In this document: positions 1-9,131 of the stretch, in pieces
How the letters are laid out: each line of letters opens with the position of its first letter
Position numbering within the stretch: position 1 is the stretch's first letter
Assembly: GCA_903834785.1 (NCBI GenBank)
Contig: CAILKP010000064.1
Span: 124,001 to 188,000, forward strand
DNA: 64,000 nucleotides
Source: an uncultured bacterium
Lineage (GTDB): Bacteria > Planctomycetota > Phycisphaerae > Phycisphaerales > UBA1924
Direction: 5' to 3'
Made by a program: the position numbers and the translations under genes
The notes under the pieces: model-generated
The model's database searches: none
Seen by the model: the letters and a program-made list of their open reading frames with translations, nothing else
What the model was told of the DNA's origin: nothing

Positions 1-2
1 CC

Positions 3-410
3 AGACTTCCCCATACTGAAGCAGCAGTCTTTCAGGAGTTCTGGTCACTGAGCGCTCTCGCATTCGGTGTAATGGCGAGCTTCAACCTGCTCGTGGTATT
101 GCTCGGTGATCCGTACCTGCTGCCATACCTCACGCTACCAGTGTTGATCGTGCTCACTGCGGTGTGCTACCGAAGGAACAACCCCACACCACCACCACCA
201 CTGCAATTCCCGGAAGGAGTGCAGACTGTGGGCGAGTTGACGCGGTTCCTCGCACCACGACGTTCTGCATCGGGTGCGCAACCAGATACTCTGGCAGGAC
301 GACGGATGGTTGTTCTCAACCACGTGCGTGCTTCAATCTCCGCAGTCACCGCCCGCCCGATCACGTCAATCACCGAAGAAACCGAGCTTGTACGCGATTT
401 GGGCATGTAA
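3..410 (+). CDS. Partial membrane protein with acyl-carrier-like C-terminal segment
   Basis: The frame is open from the left edge of the window to the stop at 408-410, so the true start lies outside and the internal ATG at 72 is probably not it. Two hydrophobic segments are visible, encoded at about 36-110 and 115-170, followed by a Pro-rich linker. The C-terminal stretch VLNHVRASISAV...ITEETELVRDLGM resembles the first half of an acyl carrier protein (helix 1, then the 'T.L..DLG' loop). It stops exactly where the phosphopantetheine-bearing Asp-Ser-Leu would follow. I do not recognise the family. It could be a membrane protein whose last domain is an ACP cut short by a stop, or the resemblance could be chance. 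Confidence 0.45.
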   Translation, partial: RLPHTEAAVFQEFWSLSALAFGVMASFNLLVVLLGDPYLLPYLTLPVLIVLTAVCYRRNNPTPPPPLQFPEGVQTVGELTRFLAPRRSASGAQPDTLAGRRMVVLNHVRASISAVTARPITSITEETELVRDLGM

Positions 411-470
411 TCAACCTGATTACGACCACAACGCACGCCCGGACCAGCTTCGCTACTCAGGCCTTGATAC

Positions 471-2633
471 TCACTTATCCCCGGCCTCGCGGGCCTTGAG
501 CAGTACGGTCACCTTCTTGGTCTCGCCCTTGCGGACAAGCTCGATCTCCACTTTGTCACCCGGCTTGGCCGAGCCCAGCAGCGGCATCCAGTCCTCAACG
601 CTCTTGAGGACCTTGTCGTTCCACTTCATCAGCCGGTCACCCTTCTGGATGCCCGCCACCGCGGCCGAGGTTCCCGCGTACACATCGGCCACCTCAACAC
701 CCGGCTGGTCGTCGCCGTAGTTCCCCGGTGCGATGCCAAAACGCACCTTGGTCCCGGCGATACCTCCCGCTCCGGCGTTACCCGGTCCCGCGGCACCGTG
801 CGGGTCAGCTGCCGCATCCGTCTTGGCTCCCTCGGCGGGCTTGGCCGCCACGGGCTTGTTCGCATCCGCCGGCTTCTCCGAATCACTTGGCTTGGCGGGT
901 GTCGCAGGCTTGCTGCCTGGGGCCGGGTCGCCCGGGTCCGCCTTGGGCTCTTCCATCATAATGCTGCGACCGGTGGCCACCGTGAACTTCAATGCCTCAT
1001 CACGCTTGCCGAGATCAACAGTCAGATCACGCACGATGCCCGCCACCTGCACACCACCGACCGGGTTGATCAGCTGGTACACATCCTCCGGCATGTGGTA
1101 CTGCGGGTGCAGACCGGTGAAGAAGTGCAGCACAGGGATGTTGCTTGCGTAGAAGCTGGCATGATCCGAAGGCCCCTGCCCGCCGGGAAGCGTCCGCACC
1201 TTCAGGCCCGAGGCATCAAAGTGCGGCTTGCAGATATCCAGAAACCCTTCGGCCGAACCAACACCCGAGACATCAACCTTGTTGAACCGCACGCGACCGA
1301 TCATGTCCATGTTCAGCATCACCGTGGCCTGCTCGGCCTTGATCGGCATGTTCCGCGTCATATGACGCGAGCCCAGCAGCCCCAGTTCCTCACCGGAAAA
1401 GCCCACGAACATGACGCTGCGACGGTTCGGCCCGGCCAGCTTGGCGTAATCACGGGCAAGCCACTTGGCGACCATGAGCACACCCGCCGTTCCCGACGCG
1501 TTGTCGTCGGCACCGGGGTGGATCTTGCCCACGCCCGCCGCACCGGCGCGCGACCCCTGCTGCCCGTAGCCGACGTGGTCAAAGTGCCCGCCGATGATGA
1601 TGAACTGATCGGCCAGCGGCCCCTCGCCCCGCAGCACAGCACCGATGTTGCTGCTGATCACGGGCTCCCGTGCCACCTCGGCTGCCAGTTCCACCTGCCC
1701 GCCCAGCACACGTGCGCCGGGCCCGGCATCTGCCCCGGCCTTCAACTCCGCAATGGTGGCCTTCACGCCCGCCGCCTTGAGCAGCCGGTCGGCCGCTTCC
1801 GGCGTAGCCATCGCCACCGGGAACTTCCGTCGCGCTCCCATTCGACCCGAGGTGAGATTCTCCAGCGACTTGGCGCGGGAGTCACTCGCCTCGGGCGGTG
1901 AAACCAGGATGATGCCTGCCGCACCGCGGTCCGCTACGGAACGCAGCTTGGCGGGCATGCTCGCCGCATCAGAAAAGCCCTGGCCTTTCTCGCTCCACTT
2001 GCTGTTGCCGCTGGCATCCATCGGCTCGTAGCGCAGCAGCACCGCGATCTTGCCGGCCAGCGGCGCCTCGCTATTGAGTTCCGCAAACGAGTTGTAACCG
2101 TCCTTACCGGACTCGATGCCGTAGCCCACGAACACCAACTCGCCCTTGACCTCGCCCGAGCCCGAGGCACTGACGATGTCGTACTCCGTCCCGGCGGCCA
2201 GCTTCAGCCCCGCGGCTTCAAGCCGGGAACTCTTGAGCTTGTACTCGCCCTGCAGCGAGAACGGCTGGCGGTAGCTGGCAAACGGAGTCTTGGACTCGCC
2301 TTCCTTCTCGGCCGAAGGGAAAGCCGGCGAGAGCTTGAGCTTCTTGAAGTACGTCTCAAGGTACTCCGCCGCAAGCTCATTGCCCCGCGTGCCAGGCCCG
2401 CGGCCTTCAAAGTGCGGATTCGAGAGCGTGGCCACATGCAGGAAGTACTCGGCCTGATCGGCCGTCAGCGTCTCAAGCACCTGGGCCGTGATGCCGTTCT
2501 CACTGACGGCCGGCGCAGCCGCGTTCTGCGCAGGCTGGGCAAGCGCCACACCAAGGGCAAAGAAACCGACGGCCGCGCCGCCGACGAGCAGGGCACGGAG
2601 ATCACGCGAGTCGTTCATGTTCAGGTCTGCCAT
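471..2633 (-). CDS. Exported M28-family metallopeptidase with PA and PDZ domains
   Basis: A 720-residue exported or membrane-anchored aminopeptidase. Residues 12-32 form a hydrophobic signal or anchor. A PA-like insert (about 130-300) precedes the M28 catalytic core. The metal ligands are visible: HFDH near residue 350, GADDNASG near 375, the GEELGLLGS glutamates near 413, NMDMIGR near 440, and a last His in QYHMPED near 512. An Ala/Pro/Lys-rich linker (about 570-630) leads to a C-terminal PDZ domain (about 630-710) with GDRLMKWN. The family removes N-terminal amino acids from peptides using two zinc ions, and the PDZ may recruit substrates. The gene is transcribed toward the partial gene at the left edge. 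The start at 2633 puts a short charged stretch before the hydrophobic segment. Confidence 0.9.
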   Translation of the reverse strand: MADLNMNDSRDLRALLVGGAAVGFFALGVALAQPAQNAAAPAVSENGITAQVLETLTADQAEYFLHVATLSNPHFEGRGPGTRGNELAAEYLETYFKKLKLSPAFPSAEKEGESKTPFASYRQPFSLQGEYKLKSSRLEAAGLKLAAGTEYDIVSASGSGEVKGELVFVGYGIESGKDGYNSFAELNSEAPLAGKIAVLLRYEPMDASGNSKWSEKGQGFSDAASMPAKLRSVADRGAAGIILVSPPEASDSRAKSLENLTSGRMGARRKFPVAMATPEAADRLLKAAGVKATIAELKAGADAGPGARVLGGQVELAAEVAREPVISSNIGAVLRGEGPLADQFIIIGGHFDHVGYGQQGSRAGAAGVGKIHPGADDNASGTAGVLMVAKWLARDYAKLAGPNRRSVMFVGFSGEELGLLGSRHMTRNMPIKAEQATVMLNMDMIGRVRFNKVDVSGVGSAEGFLDICKPHFDASGLKVRTLPGGQGPSDHASFYASNIPVLHFFTGLHPQYHMPEDVYQLINPVGGVQVAGIVRDLTVDLGKRDEALKFTVATGRSIMMEEPKADPGDPAPGSKPATPAKPSDSEKPADANKPVAAKPAEGAKTDAAADPHGAAGPGNAGAGGIAGTKVRFGIAPGNYGDDQPGVEVADVYAGTSAAVAGIQKGDRLMKWNDKVLKSVEDWMPLLGSAKPGDKVEIELVRKGETKKVTVLLKAREAGDK

Positions 2634-2700
2634 AGTGCTTCCATCCGCAGGGCCAGAACGGCCCGGCGTTACTCATCACCGGTCGCGATCGCAACCGGCA

Positions 2701-3555
2701 TCATCGCCCGCCGTGCCCCGCGGCACCCCCGGCAGGAGGTGCCGTCGGTGGGGTTTCCGGTCCCGGCGACGGCACAAAAATAGTCTCCCCGTTGCTGCCA
2801 TCGCGCCTCCCCAGCACACAATCGACAATCACCCCCGCCACCGTGTCCGGGCTGAGTGCCATCTCCGGCGGCAGGACATCCACCCCCACAATCGACCGCA
2901 GCATCGGTGTTTCCACAGCACCCGGGGCGACCGCAAAGGCCCGGACACCAACCGCCGCACCGGCTCTGGCCACGGAGAGAGCCGCCAGATTCACCGCAGC
3001 CTTGCTCGCCCCATAGGCCAAAAACCCGTCGTAGGGGTCGCGGCTGGCCATGCTGGACACCAGCACAACCACCCCCCCGCCCTGCCGGCCGAAGACCGGC
3101 CAGAGCTCCCGAACCAGCCGGATCGCAGCCATCGCGTTGGTCGCAAAGACCTTGTCGATCAGCTCGTCATCGTGCTGCTCGACCCCCACCCGCGGCGCGT
3201 ACCCCGCGCTGTGTAACAGTGCGTCAACCCGCCCACAGTGATGAACTGCCTCGGCGACCAGTCCGGCACAGTCGGCCGCCTCGGCCACGTCAGCCTCCAA
3301 ACCCACCACCCGTGGCTCACCCCCCGCTGCCCCGACCGTCCCGGCTGCGCCCGGTGTCGACTCCAGTTCCGTGACGGCCCGCTCCAGCCGCTGGTGGTCG
3401 CGGCCGCAGACCACCACCCGCCAGCCCGCGGCGAGCAGCCTCTTTGCCGCCGCCAGACCGATGCCCGATGTCCCCCCGGTAATGAGGGCAACCGGGTGCT
3501 GGAGGCCGGATCCCGGAAGTCTGCCGCCCACGGCGTTGTTGCTCGCTTCGCTCAT
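2701..3555 (-). CDS. SDR-family NAD(P)-dependent oxidoreductase
   Basis: Classical short-chain dehydrogenase/reductase of 284 residues. The nucleotide-binding motif TGGTSGIG lies at about 26-33. The catalytic set is Ser168 (LVSS), Tyr181 and Lys185 (YGASK). The usual NNAG strand motif appears as HSAGYAP, an unusual variant. The ATG at 3555 is chosen because AGGAG lies about 8 nt upstream; a longer frame starting at 3606 lacks such a site. The C-terminus is Pro/Gly-rich. The substrate cannot be told from sequence. The gene is divergent from the exported nuclease at 3662 and 67 nt upstream of the M28 peptidase on the same strand, so the two could be co-transcribed. Confidence 0.85.
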   Translation of the reverse strand: MSEASNNAVGGRLPGSGLQHPVALITGGTSGIGLAAAKRLLAAGWRVVVCGRDHQRLERAVTELESTPGAAGTVGAAGGEPRVVGLEADVAEAADCAGLVAEAVHHCGRVDALLHSAGYAPRVGVEQHDDELIDKVFATNAMAAIRLVRELWPVFGRQGGGVVVLVSSMASRDPYDGFLAYGASKAAVNLAALSVARAGAAVGVRAFAVAPGAVETPMLRSIVGVDVLPPEMALSPDTVAGVIVDCVLGRRDGSNGETIFVPSPGPETPPTAPPAGGAAGHGGR

Positions 3556-3661
3556 CGTGGAGTCTCCTGCCGTCACACGTGGAACCGACTGCCTCGCTAT
3601 GCTCATAACCAGTTGTCTTGGGAACCAACCGGCTCAATCCAAATCCTGGGGAACTCTCACC

Positions 3662-4591
3662 GTGAAAACTGCCGCAGCCTTCCTGCTCGCCCTCATCGGC
3701 CTCTCGGCCGGCACTGGTCCTGTTGCCGCCGCTGCCTCCAGCCCGGCCAAGACCCCACCATCGGCACCCGCCCCCACGTCTCCGACGTTGCCCGCCAAAG
3801 GTGAGGCACCGCGACTGCCACTGCCCGACCTCTCGAAGTTTACCGCCCACCGCGTGCTGAAGATCGACGGCTTGAGCGTCTCGGTCTCGACGGGCAACAC
3901 GATCGAAACAGTCTCCCTGCTTGGCGTCGAGCCCCCCCGACCGTCCGACCCTGCCACGCCAGCGGCATCGGCGTTTCTGAGCAACCTGCTCACCGGCGAG
4001 AGCGTCTACCTCGTCGACCACGAGTCCGGCCGCAAGGTTGACGAGAAGAAAAGCCGCATCGTTTACCTCCACCGCGCCCCCGACGGCCTGCTGGTCAACG
4101 CCGAACTCATCCGCCAGGGCTACGCCCGCGAGCAGGCCGACACACCATATCAGTACCAGGACGCCCTCCGCGGCTACGAAGGCCTCGCCCGGGCTGCCCG
4201 AAAGGGCCTCTGGGCCGACCCAGCCAAGGCCATCAAGCCCGGGACCGACCCGTCCAAGCCCGACGCCAAGCCCGACGCCAAGCCGGAAACCAAGCCCGGC
4301 GAGGCATCCCCGACCGGGGTCAATCCGACACCAGCCGAAACGGATGCCAAACCCATGGTCCCCGTGACCGCCGCCCCCACGCCCGGTGCCCAGCCCGCTG
4401 GCGGCAATCCGGGCGACAAGGCCGCCAAACCAGCCCGAACAGGGGTGACAACCGTGTACGCGTCGAAAACAGGCAGCCGTTATCACACCGAAACCTGCCG
4501 CTATCTTGGCAAAACCAAGGACCCGATCACCGTCGAGGAGGCCAAGAAGCGCAACCTCACCCCCTGTGGCGAGTGCAAGCCGGGCGTCTGA
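3662..4591 (+). CDS. Exported thermonuclease-like protein with C-terminal Cys/His motif
   Basis: A GTG start (VKTAAAFLLALIG) gives a typical signal peptide. An in-frame ATG at 3599 would put a long non-hydrophobic extension before it. Residues of about 55-195 form a staphylococcal-nuclease/thermonuclease-like fold: VLKIDGLSVSVS, VSLLGVEPP in place of the usual VRLLGID.PE, GESVYL and LVNAELIRQGYA. A Lys/Pro/Asp-rich linker with KPDAKPDAKPETKPGEA repeats follows. The last 50 residues (YHTETCRYL...PCGECKPG) match a short Cys/His motif often found at the end of secreted nucleases of this type, possibly metal binding. The catalytic Arg/Glu set of true SNases is not clearly conserved, so nuclease activity is inferred from fold only. 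Confidence 0.75.
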   Translation: MKTAAAFLLALIGLSAGTGPVAAAASSPAKTPPSAPAPTSPTLPAKGEAPRLPLPDLSKFTAHRVLKIDGLSVSVSTGNTIETVSLLGVEPPRPSDPATPAASAFLSNLLTGESVYLVDHESGRKVDEKKSRIVYLHRAPDGLLVNAELIRQGYAREQADTPYQYQDALRGYEGLARAARKGLWADPAKAIKPGTDPSKPDAKPDAKPETKPGEASPTGVNPTPAETDAKPMVPVTAAPTPGAQPAGGNPGDKAAKPARTGVTTVYASKTGSRYHTETCRYLGKTKDPITVEEAKKRNLTPCGECKPGV

Positions 4592-4806
4592 CTGCTGCCC
4601 GATCGAAGTGAGTAGCGGCCAAGTCCGGACGGAAGATCAAAGGCGGCCCGCTCGCGGCCCTCTTGCTACTATTGTGTCGAAAGATCTAGCCGTCAGATAC
4701 GGATTTTGTATGGACCGCTCACGGCTCGGTTTTCTGTTCGTTTTGGCGTCGGGCGCGATCGCGTTCCGCCGCAGGTTCGGCTCCGTTTAGCCGCTCTGGC
4801 TTCGTC

Positions 4807-6075
4807 ATGACCACCGCTACCACCACCCCCGCCGCAATGAACCCCTCCACCAATCCCGCCGCTGCTGCGGCTGATGGCTCGCTGTACCACATCACATCGT
4901 CGAAGGTCCACATGACCCCGGGGACCAACGGTGCTCCGGCCAAGCGTGATGGCAAGCGTCCGTCTGACGCTCTGTCCAATGAGCAGGTCGTCAAGCTCCT
5001 GCGTGACATGATCCTGATCCGCGAGTTTGAGAACCGCTGTGCCCAAGCCTATCAGCAGGCCAAGATCGGCGGCTTCTGCCACCTGTACATCGGCCAGGAA
5101 GCACTCGCCGTCGGCACCATCAACTCGCTGAATCACGACGACCCGATCATTACCGCGTATCGCGATCACGGCCACGCTCTGGCCCGCGGCATGTCGGCCC
5201 GCGCCTGCATGGCCGAGATGTACGGCAAGATCACCGGCTGCGCCAAGGGCAAGGGCGGCTCGATGCACATGTTCGACCGGCCGAACTGGAACTTCGGCGG
5301 TCACGGCATCGTCGGCGCGCAGACTCCTGTGGGTGCCGGCCTGGCCTTTGCCGCCAAGTACGAGGCGGAGGTCATCAACCGTGCCGTGACCGGCCCGGAT
5401 GGCAAGCCGCTGCCCGCTCCGTGGCAGAACCCGCCGCGCGTTGCCCCGAAGAAGAAGGTCGCTCTGGCCTATCTCGGTGACGGTGCGCTGAATCAGGGTG
5501 CCCTGCACGAGGGCATGAACCTCGCTGGCCTGTGGGGCATTCCGGTTATCTTCGTCGTTGAGAACAACCGCTACTCCATGGGCACCGCCATCGAGCGCGG
5601 CACCACGATGGCCCACGACCTCAAGCAGAAGGCCGTGGCCTACGGCATGGAAGGCATCCAGATCGACGGCATGGACGTGCTGAACGTCTACGACCAGTTC
5701 AAGGCCCTGGTCGATCGCTGCCGCGAGACCAGCCGCCCGGCGTTTGTGGACCTGCTGACCTATCGCTACCAGGGCCACAGCATGTCCGACCCGCAGAAGT
5801 ACCGTGCCAAGGACGAGGTCGAGTCCATCAAGCAGCGCGACTCGATCGCACTGCTCGAACAGCACCTGCTGACCGAGCGTCGCTGCCTCAGCGAAGGCGA
5901 TGTGGACAAGATCGTCGAGGAGTGCAAGGCCATCGCCCTGGACGCAATGGAGTTCGCCGAGGCCTCCCCCATGCCGGATGCCAGCGAGCTCTACACCGAC
6001 GTGTTTGCCAACATCCAGCCGGATCTCTCCCCCACTGCCAACTACACGTTGGGCGTCAAGAACCCGCTGCTGTAA
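4807..6075 (+). CDS. pdhA: Pyruvate dehydrogenase E1 component, alpha subunit
   Basis: A 422-residue TPP-dependent dehydrogenase alpha subunit. It carries the typical start of the fold (LLRDMILIREFENR...IGGFCHLYIGQEA), YRDHGHALARG, GKGGSMHMF, GGHGIVGAQ, and the TPP/Mg motif GDGALNQG...NNRYSMGTA. YRYQGHSMSDP.KYR matches PdhA rather than branched-chain E1. With the beta subunit it decarboxylates pyruvate and acetylates the E2 lipoyl group. The first 55 residues are Ala/Thr/Pro-rich and not part of the conserved domain. No pdhB, E2 or E3 gene lies beside it, so the partners must be elsewhere. A 215-nt upstream gap presumably holds the promoter, but no convincing -35/-10 pair stands out. Confidence 0.92.
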   Translation: MTTATTTPAAMNPSTNPAAAAADGSLYHITSSKVHMTPGTNGAPAKRDGKRPSDALSNEQVVKLLRDMILIREFENRCAQAYQQAKIGGFCHLYIGQEALAVGTINSLNHDDPIITAYRDHGHALARGMSARACMAEMYGKITGCAKGKGGSMHMFDRPNWNFGGHGIVGAQTPVGAGLAFAAKYEAEVINRAVTGPDGKPLPAPWQNPPRVAPKKKVALAYLGDGALNQGALHEGMNLAGLWGIPVIFVVENNRYSMGTAIERGTTMAHDLKQKAVAYGMEGIQIDGMDVLNVYDQFKALVDRCRETSRPAFVDLLTYRYQGHSMSDPQKYRAKDEVESIKQRDSIALLEQHLLTERRCLSEGDVDKIVEECKAIALDAMEFAEASPMPDASELYTDVFANIQPDLSPTANYTLGVKNPLL

Positions 6076-6144
6076 GCCCCGACTGGCTGCACAACTCGTA
6101 CCGACCCGAGCGACCTGCCTGATTCCGGCGGCTCGCTTTCCTTT

Positions 6145-6178
6145 GGGCGGTCGCCAACAAGGGCCGCCCGCAGGTTTT
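6145..6178 (+). terminator. Possible terminator after pdhA
   Basis: An 8-bp stem (GGGCGGTC with GGCCGCCC, one G-T pair) and a 9-nt loop lie about 70 nt after the pdhA stop. GCAGG then TTTT follows. The T-run is short and offset, so this is weaker than the other terminators in the window. Confidence 0.4.
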
Positions 6179-6226
6179 CTGACGGTTTGTCCTTTTCCAT
6201 CCGCCGCCGTGTGGTAGAGTGTGAGG

Positions 6227-8734
6227 ATGCCCCTCGCATCGCAGTCTGAATCAACCTGCAGTCTCCAGCGTCTTGCCCCGCTGCTGCTGCTCGCGCTTGC
6301 CGGCACCGCCGCCGGTTCTGTCCTCAGGCCGGGCCCCGAAGCGGCCACGGAACTGGCGGAGCCCGTTCCGACTCATGCGGCGGACGGTGCGGACTCCATG
6401 GCCGAGCCCTGCATTCACTGCCTCCACGCCACACGCATGCTCCGCCGCCTGACCGCCGGTCCGGGACTCCGCAGCGTCGACACGCCGGAGGGAATCGATC
6501 CGACAGACGTGCTGAACTATTCGCTGGAGCTTGAGCCCAACTTCACCAGCCGCACACTCGCTGGCACCATGCAGATCACAGTTCGCTCGATGGTCGAAGG
6601 TCTGGCCGCCATGGAGCTCGAGCTGCACCCCAACTTCACCATCGCCTCCGCGACCGCTCGTCGCAGCAGTCAGCCCGCCGCGGCAGCCGCGGCCGTCACG
6701 ATCTCCCGTCCCGCGGCTGACCAGCGTCTGAACGTCGCCTTCCCGGCCCCGATGCTGCCGCTGACGGCCGGTGATGAGTTCGTGATCACCATCAGTTACT
6801 CCGGAGCTCCATCGTCGGGCACCTTCGGCGGAACAGCGTTTACCACCCACAACAACGGCACACAGCAGTTGGTCTACACGCTGTCCGAACCCTGGTACAC
6901 CCACACGTGGATGCCCGTCAAAGAGAGCAACAGCGACAAGGCCACCGCGAATCTCGCCATCATCGTGCCGACCACCATGAAGGTGGCGGCCAACGGCCTG
7001 CGGCAGGGGATTGACGCTCTCTCCGGGAGCCGCGCTCGCCATCGCTGGGCCACCAGCTACCCCACATCGCCGTACCTCATCGCCTTCGCCGCAACCAACT
7101 ACGACGAGTTCACCAGCACGTGGACCCCGCCTGAGGGCGGCACACCGATGCTGCTGCAGTTCTTCATCTACCCCGAACGCAACACAACGGCCAATCGCAA
7201 CGCCTGGCTGCAGACCGGTCAGATGCTCACGACGCTCACTCGCCGATTCGGCCCGTACCCGTTTATCAGCGAGAAGTACGGCATCTACAGCTTCCCGTTC
7301 AACGGCGGCATGGAGCACCAGACCATGACCGGTCAGGGCACGTTCAACTCGTCGGTCACGGCACACGAACTGGCCCACCAGTGGTGGGGCGACCTTGTGA
7401 CGTGCGAGCGATGGAATGACATCTGGCTCAACGAGGGTTTCGCCACTTACGGCGAAGCACTCCATCTGGAAAGCGCCCCCGGCTCCACGGGCACGCAGGC
7501 CCTGCTTGACGCGATGGCCGCTCGCCGCCCAACGACAGTCAACGGAAGCGTGTACGCCTTCGACATCTCGGACCCCAACGCGCTGTTCGGCACGCTGCAG
7601 TACCGAAAGGGTGCGTGGGTGCTGCACATGCTTCGCCACATCATCGGCGATGAAGCGTTCTTTGCCACGCTCGCCGCGTATCGCCAGCAGTTTGCATACA
7701 GCACCGCCACGACGGAGGATTTCATCGCCGTCTGCCAGGCCGTCACCGGCCGTGACCTCGGCTGGTTCTTCCAGCCGTGGCTCTTTGGCATCGGTGCCCC
7801 GGCGTACTCCTGGAGCTGGCAGCCGGTCACCGTCGGGACGCAGTCCTACGCAGAGGTGTACATCCGCCAGAGCCAGCAGGCCAGTTACCCGCTATTTCCG
7901 ATGCCGATCGATGTGCAGGTGACAACGGCCACGGGCACCGCCATCGCACGCGTGCAGAACAGTCATCGCGAGGACTGGCTGCTTGTGCCGCTGAGTCAGC
8001 CTGCCACCGCCGCGGATCTGGATCCGTCCAACTACGTCCTGGCCACCTCCAAGTCACAGTTGGCTGCCGGGGCCGCCCCCGCAAGTCCACCAAAGCTCGT
8101 CGCACTTTCCGTCGCACCCGGTGCCACCCAGCCCGCCCCGACAACGCCGCTGGCAGTCACCTTCCATAAGCCCGTCACCATCACTGCCGGTGCGGCTCCG
8201 GCAGCCACCATTGCTCGCGCTGGCGGCGGTTCGGCACCGGTGACGCTCGTGCCTGCCGGCAGCCCGCTCACCTTCGAGCTTGCCGGGACCGGCAACCTCC
8301 CGCCGGGGACTTACACCGTCACGCTTCGCGCCGCGGCCATCACCAGCATCGGGGCGGCCCCCGTCGCACTCGATGGCGAACTTCCCGGCAGCGGCAGCAT
8401 CGCCGCAGCCAACGTTGCACCAATCCCGCTGCCGTCCGGCGATGGGGCTCCCGGCGGAGACGCGGAATGGTCCTTCACCCTGACCCGCGGGGCGGCGGCA
8501 TGCCTGGCCGACATCACCGGTACCGATTCGCCGTTTGGCTCTTCGCCGGACGGCACGGTTGACGGATCCGACTTCGTCGCTTTCATCAACAGTTTCTCGC
8601 TCGCCGATCCCACCATCGATGCCGCGGCTGATCTCGTCGGCACCTCCGGGCCCGGCGGCACGGAACTGCCCGACGGCACGATCGACGGTTCGGACTTCAT
8701 TGCCTTTGTCAACGCGTTTGCGGTCGGCTGCTGA
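6227..8734 (+). CDS. Secreted M1-family metallopeptidase with GC-dockerin-like C-terminus
   Basis: About 835 residues. The signal peptide is LLLLALAGTAAG. An aminopeptidase-N-like beta domain is followed by the gluzincin core: GGMEHQT (equivalent of the GAMEN exopeptidase motif) and HELAH at about 380-384 with NEGFA about 19 residues later, giving the HExxH-x18-E zinc site. After the catalytic part come Ig-like sequence (about 610-740) and a C-terminal pair of calcium-loop-like repeats, DGTVDGSDFVAFINSFS and DGTIDGSDFIAFVNAFAVGC, ending in Gly-Cys. This is the GC-type dockerin-like tail seen on secreted proteins of Phycisphaerae, thought to be an attachment or sorting tag. A GTG at 6221, two codons earlier, is an alternative start. 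Confidence 0.9.
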   Translation: MPLASQSESTCSLQRLAPLLLLALAGTAAGSVLRPGPEAATELAEPVPTHAADGADSMAEPCIHCLHATRMLRRLTAGPGLRSVDTPEGIDPTDVLNYSLELEPNFTSRTLAGTMQITVRSMVEGLAAMELELHPNFTIASATARRSSQPAAAAAAVTISRPAADQRLNVAFPAPMLPLTAGDEFVITISYSGAPSSGTFGGTAFTTHNNGTQQLVYTLSEPWYTHTWMPVKESNSDKATANLAIIVPTTMKVAANGLRQGIDALSGSRARHRWATSYPTSPYLIAFAATNYDEFTSTWTPPEGGTPMLLQFFIYPERNTTANRNAWLQTGQMLTTLTRRFGPYPFISEKYGIYSFPFNGGMEHQTMTGQGTFNSSVTAHELAHQWWGDLVTCERWNDIWLNEGFATYGEALHLESAPGSTGTQALLDAMAARRPTTVNGSVYAFDISDPNALFGTLQYRKGAWVLHMLRHIIGDEAFFATLAAYRQQFAYSTATTEDFIAVCQAVTGRDLGWFFQPWLFGIGAPAYSWSWQPVTVGTQSYAEVYIRQSQQASYPLFPMPIDVQVTTATGTAIARVQNSHREDWLLVPLSQPATAADLDPSNYVLATSKSQLAAGAAPASPPKLVALSVAPGATQPAPTTPLAVTFHKPVTITAGAAPAATIARAGGGSAPVTLVPAGSPLTFELAGTGNLPPGTYTVTLRAAAITSIGAAPVALDGELPGSGSIAAANVAPIPLPSGDGAPGGDAEWSFTLTRGAAACLADITGTDSPFGSSPDGTVDGSDFVAFINSFSLADPTIDAAADLVGTSGPGGTELPDGTIDGSDFIAFVNAFAVGC

Positions 8735-8735
8735 C

Positions 8736-8778
8736 GCGAATGGACCTGACCGCGGCCGGTCGCAACCCAACCATTCGC
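8736..8778 (+). other. Nested inverted repeat just after the M1 peptidase stop
   Basis: An outer 8-bp stem GCGAATGG/CCATTCGC (8736-8743 with 8771-8778) encloses an inner GACCG/CGGTC stem (8748-8752 with 8757-8761). It starts 2 nt after the stop codon. No T-run follows, so it may act as a 3' end stabiliser or Rho-type terminator rather than a classical intrinsic terminator. Confidence 0.45.
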
Positions 8779-8940
8779 CGCGAACGTGAGTACGGGCCAC
8801 GCCCCCGTGTCCCGGCCAGAGCCTGGCCAGAAGCGTCTTGGACGTCCGGCCTCCCCTCACAAACACATAGTTATCGGCCGAATCGTGGGAACAGGGGAAC
8901 ACTCGCACGACGGCGACCACCATGAGACAACTGTGGACGT

Positions 8941-9131
8941 GATCTCCGTGGGATTAACGAGGCGGAGAATCTGCAGAAGTCGCCGACTTCTTGCATCCCG
9001 GACCCCAACTGGAATCGAATATAGATTCGGCGGCGTAGTCACGCCGAGGGGGTTGATCACCTGTCGGAACAGCCTGAGTGTTTTAGTTTCTTTAAGTAAT
9101 CGCACAGCTGCAGCACGGCCTCAAGCAGCTG
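8941..9131 (+). other. Array of consecutive stem-loops; candidate structured RNA or leader
   Basis: The spacer 8735-9221 holds no convincing gene but an unusual run of stem-loops. In order they are GATCTCCG/CGGAG-A-ATC (8941-8971), TGCAGAAGTCG/CGACTTCTTGCA with one bulge (8972-8995), CGAAT-ATAG-ATTCG (9016-9029), CGGCGT-AGTC-ACGCCG (9031-9046), CTGT-CGGA-ACAG (9061-9072) and CAGCTGC/GCAGCTG (9105-9131). The first two abut directly. They lie 90-280 nt upstream of the HAF-repeat gene on the same strand, so this could be a long structured 5' leader or a separate small RNA. It does not match tRNA, tmRNA, SRP RNA or RNase P signatures I can recognise. Strand and boundaries are inferred. Confidence 0.35.

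Noticed and set aside
4240-4330. Short tandem KPDA/KPET-type repeat in the thermonuclease gene, considered as a DNA repeat element
   Set aside because: It is in frame within a linker and only a few units long; no CRISPR-like spacing.
4710-4790. 26-codon hydrophobic ORF just upstream of pdhA, possible leader peptide
   Set aside because: No ribosome binding site and no terminator/antiterminator structure between it and pdhA.
4693-6348. Long open frame antisense to pdhA (about 550 codons)
   Set aside because: High-GC codon bias keeps antisense frames open; the translation has no domain pattern and pdhA on the other strand is certain.
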